Position numbers and translations under genes: made by a program
Shown here: piece by piece, positions 1-7,178 of the stretch
Layout: every line of letters begins with the position of its first letter
Position numbering within the stretch: the stretch's first letter is position 1
From: an uncultured Oscillospiraceae bacterium
Lineage (GTDB): Bacteria; Bacillota; Clostridia; Oscillospirales; Oscillospiraceae
Assembly (NCBI GenBank): GCA_947628975.1
Contig: CANRBW010000046.1
Span: forward strand, 1 to 10,557
DNA length: 10,557 nt
Direction of reading: 5' to 3'
The notes under the pieces: model-generated
Told to the model about the DNA's origin: nothing
The model's input: only the letters and a program-made list of their open reading frames with translations
Database searches by the model: none

Positions 1-45
1 CAGGACCAGGGCCAGGAGCAGGGTGTTGCGCTGTTGCCTCCCCAC
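1..45 (-). CDS. 5' end of a leftward gene, probable membrane or exported protein (partial)
   Basis: Only the first 15 codons lie in the window; the gene continues off the left edge. Reading leftward from a GTG at 45-43 gives MGRQQRNTLLLALVL, a short basic stretch followed by a hydrophobic run, as in a signal peptide or first membrane segment. A strong Shine-Dalgarno sequence (AGAGGAGG, complement of 53-60) sits 7 bases before the GTG, and a consensus promoter lies just upstream, so the start is well supported even though the product is unknown. It is divergent from apbE. Membrane or redox-associated partners are common beside apbE, but the visible residues do not allow a family to be named. 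Confidence 0.6.
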   Translation of the reverse strand, partial: MGRQQRNTLLLALVL

Positions 46-75
46 GGTGGCGCCTCCTCTCATTTGCTGTCTTCC

Positions 76-104
76 ATTATATGGACGGCCCCCGCCTTTG
101 TCAA
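76..104 (-). promoter_or_regulatory. Consensus sigma-A promoter for the leftward gene at the window start
   Basis: On the minus strand there is a perfect TTGACA (-35, complement of 99-104) and a perfect TATAAT (-10, complement of 76-81) separated by 17 bp. Transcription would begin near 69, giving a leader of about 24 bases that contains the AGAGGAGG ribosome binding site. This is the strongest leftward promoter in the window and suggests high constitutive expression. Confidence 0.85.
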
Positions 105-116
105 GGAAGCCCGGCC

Positions 117-145
117 TTGCATTGGAGGCGGAGGTCTGATACAAT
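117..145 (+). promoter_or_regulatory. Sigma-A promoter for apbE, with extended -10
   Basis: TTGCAT (117-122) and TACAAT (140-145) are separated by 17 bp, and a TG at 137-138 one base before the -10 makes it an extended -10 promoter. Transcription would start near 152, leaving about 115 bases of leader before the apbE GTG. It is arranged back to back with the leftward promoter at 76-104. Confidence 0.65.
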
Positions 146-195
146 ATCCCCATCGCGGCGGGCGCGCCGCGGAGGACGGAGAGGAGCTGAGGCGG

Positions 196-270
196 ATGGC
201 ACGCCATATCGGTCCGGGCGGGGCCCGGCCTGGCCGGGGCCCGGAGCGGGCCGCCGGTCCGGCGCGGTGA
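196..270 (+). CDS. Possible 24-residue leader peptide overlapping the apbE start
   Basis: An ATG at 196 opens a short frame (MARHIGPGGARPGRGPERAA then GPAR) that stops with TGA at 268-270. The stop overlaps the apbE GTG as GTGA. A purine-rich GGAGAGGAG at 178-186 lies 9 bases before the ATG, whereas the apbE GTG itself has no recognisable ribosome binding site, so coupled translation through this small frame is plausible. A GC-rich hairpin (GGGCCCGG at 221-228 with CCGGGGCCC at 234-242, one bulge) lies inside it. In DNA this GC-rich, short open frames arise easily by chance, so the peptide itself may have no function. It resembles no attenuator peptide I know. Confidence 0.35.
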   Translation: MARHIGPGGARPGRGPERAAGPAR

Positions 271-1319
271 GCGCCCGGAGGACCGGCCTCCTGGCCCTGA
301 CCGCCCTGGTCCTGGCCGCGGCCCTGGTGGCGGTGGCGGTGGGCCGGGGCCGGAGGGCGGAGGACCAGGTCTGGGAGGAGCAGATCTTCGCCATGGACAC
401 GGTGATGACCCTCACCGCCTACGGCCCCGGCGGCCGGGACGGGGTGGAGGAGGCGGTGGCGGAGCTGCGACGGCTGGAGGGGCTTTGGTCGCTGGAGGAC
501 CCGGACAGCGAGCTCTCCCGCCTCAACGCCCAGGGGGGGAGCGACGCCCTCTCGCCGGACACGGCGGCTCTGCTGGAGCGGGCGGTGGCGCTCTGCCGGG
601 AGACCGGGGGCCGCTTCGACCCCACCGTCTGCCCCCTGACCACCCTCTGGGGCTTCCGGTCCGACCACCCCCGCGTCCCCGCCCAGGCGGAGATTGACGC
701 CCTGCTGCCCCTGGTGGACGGGGCGGGGCTGGCGCTCACGTCGGGGGCGCTGACGCTGGAGCCGGGACAGGCCCTGGACCTGGGGGGGATCGCCAAGGGC
801 TACGCCGCGGAGCGGGTGATGGAGATCTTCCGGGCCCACGGCGTGACCTCCGGCATGGTCTCCCTGGGGGGGAACGTCCAGGTCCTGGGGACCCGGCCGG
901 ACGGCACCCCCTGGCGGGTGGGCCTGCGGGACCCGGCGGGGGCGGAGACCGCCACCCTGGGGGTCCTGCCGGTGGAGGACCGGGCGGTGGTCACCTCCGG
1001 GGGGTACGAGCGGTATTTTGAGGCGGACGGGACGCGCTACGTCCACATCCTGGACCCCAGGACCGGCTGGCCGGCCCAGTCCGACCTGCTGAGCGCCACC
1101 GTGGTCGCCGAGGACGGGACCCTGGCTGACGCCTTCTCCACCGCCCTCTACGTCATGGGCGGGGAGGAGGCGGTCCGGTTCTGGGCGGAGCGGCCGGAGG
1201 AGTTCGACATGGTGCTGGTCACCCGGTCGGGGGAGGTGTGGGCCACCCCGGGGGTGGCCGGGGCGCTCCAGACCCAGACCCCGGTGCGGACCCTCTCGGC
1301 GGAACACGGAAAAGCGTAA
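267..1319 (+). CDS. apbE: FAD:protein FMN transferase (ApbE family)
   Basis: ApbE enzymes use FAD to attach FMN covalently to a threonine or serine of extracytoplasmic flavoproteins such as Rnf/Nqr subunits and FMN-binding-domain proteins. The 350-residue product has the expected length. Visible family motifs, in order, are MDT (43-45), DLGGIAKGYA (171-180), SLGGN (199-203), TSGGYERYF (243-251), HILDPRTGWP (260-269) and DAFSTALYVMG (288-298, the region of the catalytic metal ligands). The N-terminus has one hydrophobic segment (about 7-25) but no lipobox cysteine, so it is probably held by an uncleaved anchor or cleaved by signal peptidase I rather than being a lipoprotein. I chose GTG 267 because the frame's earlier ATG at 81 lies upstream of the promoter and no other in-frame start exists between them. 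No flavoprotein target is visible in the window. Confidence 0.93.
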   Translation: MSARRTGLLALTALVLAAALVAVAVGRGRRAEDQVWEEQIFAMDTVMTLTAYGPGGRDGVEEAVAELRRLEGLWSLEDPDSELSRLNAQGGSDALSPDTAALLERAVALCRETGGRFDPTVCPLTTLWGFRSDHPRVPAQAEIDALLPLVDGAGLALTSGALTLEPGQALDLGGIAKGYAAERVMEIFRAHGVTSGMVSLGGNVQVLGTRPDGTPWRVGLRDPAGAETATLGVLPVEDRAVVTSGGYERYFEADGTRYVHILDPRTGWPAQSDLLSATVVAEDGTLADAFSTALYVMGGEEAVRFWAERPEEFDMVLVTRSGEVWATPGVAGALQTQTPVRTLSAEHGKA

Positions 1320-1324
1320 TAAAG

Positions 1325-1386
1325 AGCGGCGACCGGAAGATCCGGCCGCCGCTTTCGGCTGGTCTGGGAAGACCCTTCGGCGGGTC
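1325..1386. terminator. Hairpins in the convergent spacer between apbE and the SLH gene
   Basis: A first stem pairs AGCGGCG (1325-1331) plus CCGG (1333-1336) with CCGG (1342-1345) plus CGCCGCT (1347-1353). It has a single mismatched bulge and a five-base loop, and is followed by only TTT, six bases after the apbE stop. A second, smaller hairpin, GACCC (1371-1375) with GGGTC (1382-1386), overlaps the stop codon of the opposing gene. The first is a plausible rightward terminator with a weak U-tract. Leftward termination for the SLH gene is less clear because its transcript would need to run past 1385. Confidence 0.6.
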
Positions 1387-3379
1387 AGGGGAAGGCCACG
1401 ATCACCCGGACCTGCGCGCCGGTCTCCGGGGCGCGGTCGTAGTAGGCGGTGAAGGTGGCGGCGTAGGTCTGGGCCTGGGCCAGGGTGGTCCAGCGCTGGG
1501 TGGCGGCGTCATAGACCTGGACGGCCGGGGCGATGGGGAGACCGGCCAGGGTGTCGTCCCCGCTGAAGTCGGCCCGGGTCAGGTCGGGCAGGGGGGTCAG
1601 GGCGGTCACCGCCGCGGCCTTGCCGGTGACGGCGTTCCCCGCCACGCCGCCGAAGCTCTCGTCCTGGAAGGGGGTCCCGGTGATCCAGGCGGTGGGGGCG
1701 GCGTCGCTGTTTTCCACGGTGACGGTGGTGTTGGAGGTGGTCATCTTCCCCCCGCCGGTGGTCTTGGAGCCCTTGATCAGGCGGCCGTAGGTGTAGCGGT
1801 CCCCGGTCACGTCCTGGAGGAGGAGAAGGTTGACCTCCCCGGCGGCGTTATAGCCCACATACTCGATGTCCTCCGCCGCCACGGTGGAGGTCAGGATCTC
1901 CTCCAGGGAGATGGCCTGGACCGGGGCGGCGCCCACCCGCTCGTAGAGGATCGCGTCGGGGGCCAGGGGGGCCTCCCCCAGGGCGCGGGCGGTCAGGTCC
2001 AGGTCGGCGGGGGCGGTCTGGGCGGCCAGGGTGGAGATGGACAGCTCCCCCTGGTCGTTGACCCTGGCCCGGACCAGGCTGCCGGAGAGGGCGGACAGGT
2101 CCAGGGTGGTGTCGGCCAGCGTCCCGGAGAGGGTGGCGCCGGGGAGGGCCAGGGTCCCCTGTTCCCCGTTGACGGTGAGCAGGCCCACGTTGCTCTCCCC
2201 GGAGTTGACCGCCACCGCGTCCTCCACCTGGCCGGACCGGTCCAGGGTCACCCGCACCGTCTCCTCCACCTGGCCGGACCGGTCCAGGGTCACCCGCACC
2301 GTCTCCCCCAGCTGGAGGGCGGCCCGGCCCAGGCTGGGGGAGGCGTTCTCCAGCCGCCCCACCAGCTGGTTCCCGGCGGCCTGTTCCCGGAGCCGGACCA
2401 GCAGGAGGGTCACCTTGCCCCCCTGGGAGTAGAGGGTCACCTGGTCCCCGGCCCGCAGGGAGAACCAGGCGGACGGATAGGGGATCAGCTGGTCGTCCCG
2501 GATCACCGTCACCTGCTCGTCCAGCTCGTAGCGGCGGCCCGTGTCGTCGGTGACGGCGTCCGACTCGGCCAGGGCCAGGGTGAGGGAGAGGGTCCCCTCC
2601 TCCCGGGGCACGAAGCCGTGGACCTGGCTCCGCTGGTCCAGCACCAGCGCCCCCCGACGGCCCTCCAGGGCGCTGTCCAGGGGGGCGGCCAGGAGGTATT
2701 CCTGGACGCTCTGGCCGTCGGTGACCTGGCCGGCCGCCCCGTCCAGCAGAACCACGTTCTCCACCGTGGACTGGCCCAGGCGGGCGTAGAAGTCCCGGCC
2801 TTCCTTGTCGGGGAGGGTCAGCAGCCGGTAGAGGAGCAGGGCGGCGTCGCCCCGGGTCAGGGGGGCGTCCTGAAGGGCCATGTCCTGGGTCAGGCCCAGG
2901 GCGTCGGCGCGGGAGAGGTAGTCCTCGGGGAAGAAGGGGCCGATCTCCTGGGCGGTGTAGCCCAGCAGACCCAGCAGGACCTTGGCCGCCTGGCCCAGGG
3001 TGACGGGGTCGTCGGGGCCGAAGCGGCCGTCGCCGTAGCCGGAGACCAGGCCCAGGGAGCAGGCCAGGTTGATATAGGGGGAGGCCCAGTGGGCGGGGGA
3101 CACGTCGTCAAAGACGGTCTGGTAGGCGGTGGAGGCCAGCTGGTCGCCGTAGCCCCCCGCCAGCACCGCCAGCTTGCAGAACTGGCTCCGGTCCAGGCCG
3201 TCCTCCGGGTGGAAGCCGCCGTCGGGACAGCCGTTCACCACCCCCAGGGAGGTGAGGGTGGCCACCGCCAGGTCCAGGGAGCTCTCGGCGGGGACGGCGG
3301 CCTGGGCGGGGAGGCGGGGGGCCCAGAGGGCCAGGGTCAGAGCCAGGGCGGTCAGCGCCCTCCATGTGGTGCGTTTCAT
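1385..3379 (-). CDS. Secreted SLH-domain protein, last gene of the exporter operon
   Basis: The 664-residue product starts at ATG 3379 with AGGAGAG about 8 bases upstream. A signal peptide is clear: basic MKRTTWR, a hydrophobic run and AQA/A near residue 27. Three S-layer-homology repeats follow: about 36-77 (with PDGGFHPED), 89-140 (FDDVSPAHWASPYI and GYGDGRFGPDDPVT), and a degenerate third at 145-190 ending TRGDAALLLYRLL. SLH repeats bind secondary cell-wall polymers, so the protein should sit on the cell surface. The remaining 470 or so residues look beta-rich, and I recognise no catalytic domain. Residues about 358-386 contain a perfect 14-residue tandem repeat. The gene begins 14 bases after the permease stop and is presumably cotranscribed, so it may be an accessory surface component, substrate trap or stress-response wall protein. 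Its function is unknown. Confidence 0.85.
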   Translation of the reverse strand: MKRTTWRALTALALTLALWAPRLPAQAAVPAESSLDLAVATLTSLGVVNGCPDGGFHPEDGLDRSQFCKLAVLAGGYGDQLASTAYQTVFDDVSPAHWASPYINLACSLGLVSGYGDGRFGPDDPVTLGQAAKVLLGLLGYTAQEIGPFFPEDYLSRADALGLTQDMALQDAPLTRGDAALLLYRLLTLPDKEGRDFYARLGQSTVENVVLLDGAAGQVTDGQSVQEYLLAAPLDSALEGRRGALVLDQRSQVHGFVPREEGTLSLTLALAESDAVTDDTGRRYELDEQVTVIRDDQLIPYPSAWFSLRAGDQVTLYSQGGKVTLLLVRLREQAAGNQLVGRLENASPSLGRAALQLGETVRVTLDRSGQVEETVRVTLDRSGQVEDAVAVNSGESNVGLLTVNGEQGTLALPGATLSGTLADTTLDLSALSGSLVRARVNDQGELSISTLAAQTAPADLDLTARALGEAPLAPDAILYERVGAAPVQAISLEEILTSTVAAEDIEYVGYNAAGEVNLLLLQDVTGDRYTYGRLIKGSKTTGGGKMTTSNTTVTVENSDAAPTAWITGTPFQDESFGGVAGNAVTGKAAAVTALTPLPDLTRADFSGDDTLAGLPIAPAVQVYDAATQRWTTLAQAQTYAATFTAYYDRAPETGAQVRVIVAFP
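2221..2304 (-). repeat. Perfect 42-bp tandem duplication inside the SLH gene
   Basis: Bases 2221-2262 and 2263-2304 are identical over all 42 positions. Identity continues one base on the left and two on the right, then is lost. The unit length is a multiple of three, so it encodes two copies of a 14-residue segment (ETVRVTLDRSGQVE), probably a beta-hairpin, without breaking the frame. Identity including third codon positions points to a recent slippage or recombination event, or to continuing copy-number variation. Confidence 0.95.
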
Positions 3380-3393
3380 GCTGATCTCTCCTT

Positions 3394-4575
3394 TTATTCG
3401 CTTCTCAGGGCGTCCACCGGCTGGAGCCCGGCGGCCTTCACCGCCGGGTAGAGGCCGAAGAGGATCCCGATGGCCGCCGAAAAGAGGAAGGCCCCCACGG
3501 TGACCAGCGCGCCGGGGAAGGAGACCACGCCGTACATGGCCTGGCCCAGCACCGCCGCCAGCAGGTAGCCCAGGGCGATGCCCGCCAGCCCTCCCAGACT
3601 GCTGAGGATGGCCGCCTCGATGAGGAACTGGGTGACGATCTCCCACTTGGGCGCGCCGATGGATTTTTTGATGCCGATCTCCCTGGTGCGCTCGGTGACG
3701 GTGACCAGCATGATGTTCATGATGCCGATGCCGCCCACCAGCAGGGCGATGGCGGCTACGCCGCCCAGCACCACGCTCATGGAGGTCATCTCGCTGGTGG
3801 ACTCGCTCATGGCGGCGTTGCCGTTCTCCAGCTCCACCTCCCCCAGCCGGTCGCTGACCGTTTGGGCGAAGTACCGCTCCAGCGCGGTCATCACCTGGTC
3901 CATGTCCCGGCTCTTGTCCACCTTCACGGTGTAGCGGGTGACGTAGGCGCTGCCCAGCAGGACCCGGTCCAGGGTGTAGGGGGTCCAGAGGCAGTTGTCC
4001 ATGGAGTCCTCCTGGCTGCCGTCCTTCTGATAGAGGGTGCCCACCACCGTCAGGGCGTGGCCGTTGACGGTGACGGTCTGGCCGATGGGGTCGGAGTAGG
4101 GGAAGAAGGTCTGGGTCAGATAGCTGCCGATGACGCAGACGGGGCTGGCGTTTTCAATGTCGTAGTCCAGGATGCCCCGGCCCCGGTCCAGGGTGTAGTT
4201 GCCGCACACGTCCCACTGGGTCCCGCCCAGGGACACGGTGACCTCCTCGGCGCTCTCGCCGCCGTGGCGGACGGTGGCGGAGAGGGTGTGGCTGGGGGTG
4301 ACCCCCTGGGTGAGCTGGCCCAGGTCGTCGTTGACGTACCGGGCCAGGTCGTCGGTGAGGTCGGTGGAGCGGGTGGGGTCGTACCAGGTGACCTCCACCT
4401 CCACCTTGTTGACCCCCAGCTTCTCGTAGTAGGCGGTCACGTCGGCGTTGTACCCGGCCACCAGGGCCACCAGCACCAGCACCGCCGTCACGCCGATGAT
4501 GATGCCCAGCATGGTGAGGAAGGAGCGGCCCTTCTTCTCCCAGATGGAGTCCAGGGCCATGATCAGGGCGTTCAC
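3394..4575 (-). CDS. ABC exporter permease, MacB/FtsX type
   Basis: This is the membrane subunit of a mechanotransmission-type ABC exporter (MacB/YknZ/LolE superfamily), 393 residues long. Segment 1 spans about 19-41 after the basic WEKKGRSF. A large extracytoplasmic MacB-type domain follows, with the typical IGQTVTVNGHALTVVGTL stretch. The C-terminal FtsX domain (about 266-393) holds three more segments near 268-292, 316-342 and 352-378. ERTREIGIKKSIGA (about 295-308) is the conserved cytoplasmic region contacting the ATPase, and the protein ends GLQPVDALRSE. I chose GTG 4575 over an ATG at 4599 because AGAGGAGG lies 7 bases before the GTG, and the GTG overlaps the upstream ATPase stop as GTGA. 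The substrate cannot be read from sequence; relatives export peptides, antibiotics or toxins. Confidence 0.93.
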   Translation of the reverse strand: MNALIMALDSIWEKKGRSFLTMLGIIIGVTAVLVLVALVAGYNADVTAYYEKLGVNKVEVEVTWYDPTRSTDLTDDLARYVNDDLGQLTQGVTPSHTLSATVRHGGESAEEVTVSLGGTQWDVCGNYTLDRGRGILDYDIENASPVCVIGSYLTQTFFPYSDPIGQTVTVNGHALTVVGTLYQKDGSQEDSMDNCLWTPYTLDRVLLGSAYVTRYTVKVDKSRDMDQVMTALERYFAQTVSDRLGEVELENGNAAMSESTSEMTSMSVVLGGVAAIALLVGGIGIMNIMLVTVTERTREIGIKKSIGAPKWEIVTQFLIEAAILSSLGGLAGIALGYLLAAVLGQAMYGVVSFPGALVTVGAFLFSAAIGILFGLYPAVKAAGLQPVDALRSE

Positions 4576-5276
4576 GGCCGCGCCTCCTCTCTGTGCCACA
4601 GGCTGTCGTCCACCACCCGGCCGTCCTTGACCCGGACCACCCGGTCGGCCTGGGCGGCGATGGCGTTGTCGTGGGTGATGAGGATGACGGTGGTGCCCTG
4701 GGCGTTGAGCTGCCGCATGAGGAGGAGCACCTGCTGGCCGGTCCGGGAGTCCAGCGCGCCGGTGGGCTCGTCGGCCATGAGGATGGGGGAGCGGGTGCAG
4801 ATGGCCCTGGCGATGGCCACCCGCTGCTGCTGGCCGCCGGAGAGCCGGCTGGGCCGGGTCTCGGCCTTATCGGCGATCCCCACCTGGGTCAGGGCCTCCA
4901 TGGCCCGGCGGCGGCGCTCCTTGGGGCCGACCCGCTGATAGCACAGGGGGAGGGCCACGTTCTGCCAGACGTTGAGGGCGGGGATCAGGTTGTAGCCCTG
5001 GAAGATGAAGCCCACCTGGCTGGAGCGGATCCGCTCCAGCTCCCGGCCGCTCATCCCGGACACCGCCGCGCCGTTGAGGTAGTAGGTCCCGGAGGTGGGC
5101 ACGTCCAGACAGCCCAGGATGTTCATCATGGTGGACTTGCCGGAGCCGGAGGTGCCGATGATGGCCACGAACTCCCCCTGGTCGATGGTCAGGTCCACCC
5201 CGTCCAGGGCGTTGACCTGGCTCTCCAGGCCGGGGTTGTAGATTTTATAGACCTGCTCCAGACGAATGAGGCTCAT
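4572..5276 (-). CDS. ABC exporter ATPase, MacB/LolD/YknY type
   Basis: This 234-residue nucleotide-binding subunit is complete. It has Walker A GTSGSGKST (41-49), Q-loop glutamine in FQG (93), signature LSGGQQQR (145-152), Walker B ILMADE with catalytic E170 followed by PTGALD, and H-loop H202 in THD. Its close fit to the LolD/MacB ATPase pattern and its position between adaptor and permease genes identify it as the energy subunit of the same transporter. Unlike Gram-negative MacB, ATPase and permease are separate polypeptides here, as in the Bacillus YknXYZ system. ATG 5276 is preceded by a purine-rich AAGGGGGGAAGGA. The gene starts 17 bases after the adaptor stop, and its own stop overlaps the permease start, implying coupled translation. 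Confidence 0.96.
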   Translation of the reverse strand: MSLIRLEQVYKIYNPGLESQVNALDGVDLTIDQGEFVAIIGTSGSGKSTMMNILGCLDVPTSGTYYLNGAAVSGMSGRELERIRSSQVGFIFQGYNLIPALNVWQNVALPLCYQRVGPKERRRRAMEALTQVGIADKAETRPSRLSGGQQQRVAIARAICTRSPILMADEPTGALDSRTGQQVLLLMRQLNAQGTTVILITHDNAIAAQADRVVRVKDGRVVDDSLWHREEARP

Positions 5277-5293
5277 GGGTCCTTCCCCCCTTG

Positions 5294-7111
5294 TCAGCGC
5301 ATCCCGCCGCCGAAGTCGGGGCGGCCGCCGCCGCTGAAGCCGCCGCCGAAGTTGGGCATCCCGCCGCCGCCGGGGAAGGGCATCCCCTGGATCTCCTCCT
5401 CGTCCTGGCTCTGGCTGGTGGTGTCCCCGCCGGTGGGGGCGGCGTTCTCGTAGCGGGTGAAGAGCTCATCCCCCTCCGCCACGCCGCTTCGGACCCTGGC
5501 GTAGCGGCTGGAGACGGTCTCCACCTCCACGGGGACGGCGTAGAACCCCTCGGGCACCTGGCCGTCCTCCAGGTCGATGGCGTTGTCGGGGCGGGCGTCG
5601 GCCTTGAGGAAGACGCAGGTCCCCTGGTCGGTGGTCTTCAGGGCGGCCAGGGGGACCAGAAGCCCCTCCTGGGCGTCCCCCAGGGCGATGGACCAGGACA
5701 CGTTCACCCCGGCGGAGAGCTGGCCGTCGGAGGGGATCTCCACGGTGATGGGGAAGTAGGCTACGCCGTTGGAGTTGGTGGCCTCGTAGCTGATCTCGGT
5801 GACGGTGCCGGTGTACTGCCGGCCGGTGGCGGTGACCGACACCTCCATCCCCTTCCGGATGGCGTCGATGTCCTCTTCGTCGATGTTGGCGGTGATGGTC
5901 ATCACGTCCTGGTTGTAGACCGACACCGCCGTCATCCCCTGCCGGGGCGTCTCCCCGGCCCGGACGTTCACCTGGATCACCGTGCCGTCCAGGTCGCTGA
6001 CCACATGGTAGTTGGCCCGCTCCTCCTCGGTCTGGGCCATCCGCTCCTGATAGGAGGCGATCCGCTCCTGGGCGTCGGCGATGTTGCTTTGGGCGCGGTC
6101 CATGTTGCTCTGGGCGGTGCGGATGTTCCGCTCCAGGTCCTGGATCTGGTCCTCATACTCCGCCCCGTCCAGGGTCATCAGGACCTCCCCGGCCCGGACC
6201 CGCTGGTAGAGCTGGACGGGCAGGTCCAGGACCTGGGCCCCGGCGGGGGCGGAGACGGTCTTGCTCTGGCCGTACTCCAGCGTCCCCTCGATGATGGGGT
6301 AGAGCCGCTGGCCGTCGGCGGTCAGCAGCCAACCGGCCCCGGCCATGCCCTGGGTCAGGGCGCCGGGATTGTCCACAGTGATGGTGACGGCGAAACAGCG
6401 GACCCCCTGGTCGGTGTAGCGCTCCACCTTCTCCACCTGGGTGACCCGGCCGGTGAGGTTCAGGGAGAGGCTGGCGATGGAGAGCCCCGCCTCCATGCCG
6501 GTGGAGATCTGGTCCTCGCTGGCATAGCTGAAGTACTCGGTGAGGGTCATGGTGCTGTCGTCCACCACCGTGACCAGGGGAGCGCCCTTCTGGACGGTCT
6601 GCTCCTCCTCCACCTCCAGCTGGGTCACCCGGCCGGAGAGGGGAGAGGTGATCCGCAGGGAGTCCACCGTCTCCCGCAGGTCCCCGATCTGCTCTTGGTA
6701 GTCGGCGATCTGGCCGGCGGCGTTTTCGATCTGCTCTTCATAGGAGTCAATTTGGTCGTAGAGCCCGTCCACCTGGCTCTGGAGCTCGTCGAGCTGGTCA
6801 TCCACGGCGCTGTCGTCCTGGTCGTAGAGGGGGTCCCCCACCGCGACGGTGTCCCCGGCGGAGACGTAGACGGCGGTGATCTTGCTGTCGGTGGAGGCGG
6901 GGGTGTAGGTCGAGCTGTTGCCGGGGAAGGAGGTGCCCGTCCCCTCCACCGTGGTGGCCAGGGAGCCGAAACTTACCGTCTCGGTCAGCGCCACCCGCTC
7001 CTCCTGGGAGAAAAACAGCGCCCGCACCCCCAGGCCGATCCCCACCAGCGCCGCCGCGGCCAGCGCCAGGAGCAGGATCCACTTTTTGCGCGATCGGGTC
7101 GTCTTGGCCAT
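5294..7111 (-). CDS. HlyD/MacA-type membrane fusion protein with tandem duplicated core
   Basis: Adaptor subunit of the ABC exporter, 605 residues. The start is ATG 7111, with AAGGAGG 8 bases upstream; an ATG nine codons earlier lacks this site. A basic N-terminus (KTTRSRKKW) and one membrane segment (about 11-29) anchor it facing outward. Two similar modules follow. Module A has half-lipoyl about 72-100, coiled-coil hairpin 101-152, half-lipoyl 153-186, and barrel-like region from 187 (MTLTEYFSYASEDQISTGME). Module B has half-lipoyl about 284-316, coiled coil 317-366, half-lipoyl 367-400, and barrel from 404 (MTITANIDEEDIDAIRKGME). A membrane-proximal region (about 475-555) and an acidic then Gly/Phe/Pro-rich tail (566-605) close the protein. 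Classical MacA is about 370 residues with one such module. It is first in the exporter operon. Confidence 0.9.
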   Translation of the reverse strand: MAKTTRSRKKWILLLALAAAALVGIGLGVRALFFSQEERVALTETVSFGSLATTVEGTGTSFPGNSSTYTPASTDSKITAVYVSAGDTVAVGDPLYDQDDSAVDDQLDELQSQVDGLYDQIDSYEEQIENAAGQIADYQEQIGDLRETVDSLRITSPLSGRVTQLEVEEEQTVQKGAPLVTVVDDSTMTLTEYFSYASEDQISTGMEAGLSIASLSLNLTGRVTQVEKVERYTDQGVRCFAVTITVDNPGALTQGMAGAGWLLTADGQRLYPIIEGTLEYGQSKTVSAPAGAQVLDLPVQLYQRVRAGEVLMTLDGAEYEDQIQDLERNIRTAQSNMDRAQSNIADAQERIASYQERMAQTEEERANYHVVSDLDGTVIQVNVRAGETPRQGMTAVSVYNQDVMTITANIDEEDIDAIRKGMEVSVTATGRQYTGTVTEISYEATNSNGVAYFPITVEIPSDGQLSAGVNVSWSIALGDAQEGLLVPLAALKTTDQGTCVFLKADARPDNAIDLEDGQVPEGFYAVPVEVETVSSRYARVRSGVAEGDELFTRYENAAPTGGDTTSQSQDEEEIQGMPFPGGGGMPNFGGGFSGGGRPDFGGGMR

Positions 7112-7142
7112 GTCCTCGCCCTCCTTGCTGAAAGTCAAGGGC

Positions 7143-7175
7143 AGTATACCGGGGAAAGCTTAAATTTGGCTGAAA
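7143..7175 (-). promoter_or_regulatory. Exporter operon promoter with candidate response-regulator box in place of -35
   Basis: On the minus strand a good -10, TATACT (complement of 7143-7148), has no acceptable -35 at 16-18 bp. Upstream are two direct-repeat heptamers, TTTCAGC (7175-7169) and TTTAAGC (7164-7158), matching at 6 of 7 positions and 11 bp apart. The second ends 9 bp before the -10. This is the spacing of PhoB/OmpR-type activator boxes that replace the -35. Transcription would start near 7136, about 25 bases before the adaptor ATG. Identification of the boxes as binding sites is inference. Confidence 0.55.
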
Positions 7176-7178
7176 GGC

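Noticed and set aside
60..1307. Leftward open frame (about 415 codons) opposite apbE
   Set aside because: Arg/Pro/Gly/His-rich shadow frame. All ApbE motifs are on the plus strand, and the frame runs through two promoters.
1238..3451. Long rightward open frame (about 737 codons) opposite the SLH gene
   Set aside because: The translation is a Gly/Gln/Val/His-rich, low-complexity product with no start site or domain. It is the antisense of a clear secreted SLH protein, and stop codons are rare in GC-rich antisense frames.
3380..3646. N-terminal extension of the SLH protein into the permease gene
   Set aside because: The extended frame overlaps the conserved FtsX domain coding region. ATG 3379 has a good ribosome binding site and is followed at once by a signal peptide.
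7081..7111. Adaptor start nine codons upstream at ATG 7138
   Set aside because: The extended start would lie almost on the predicted transcription start near 7136 and lacks a ribosome binding site, while ATG 7111 has AAGGAGG at ideal spacing.
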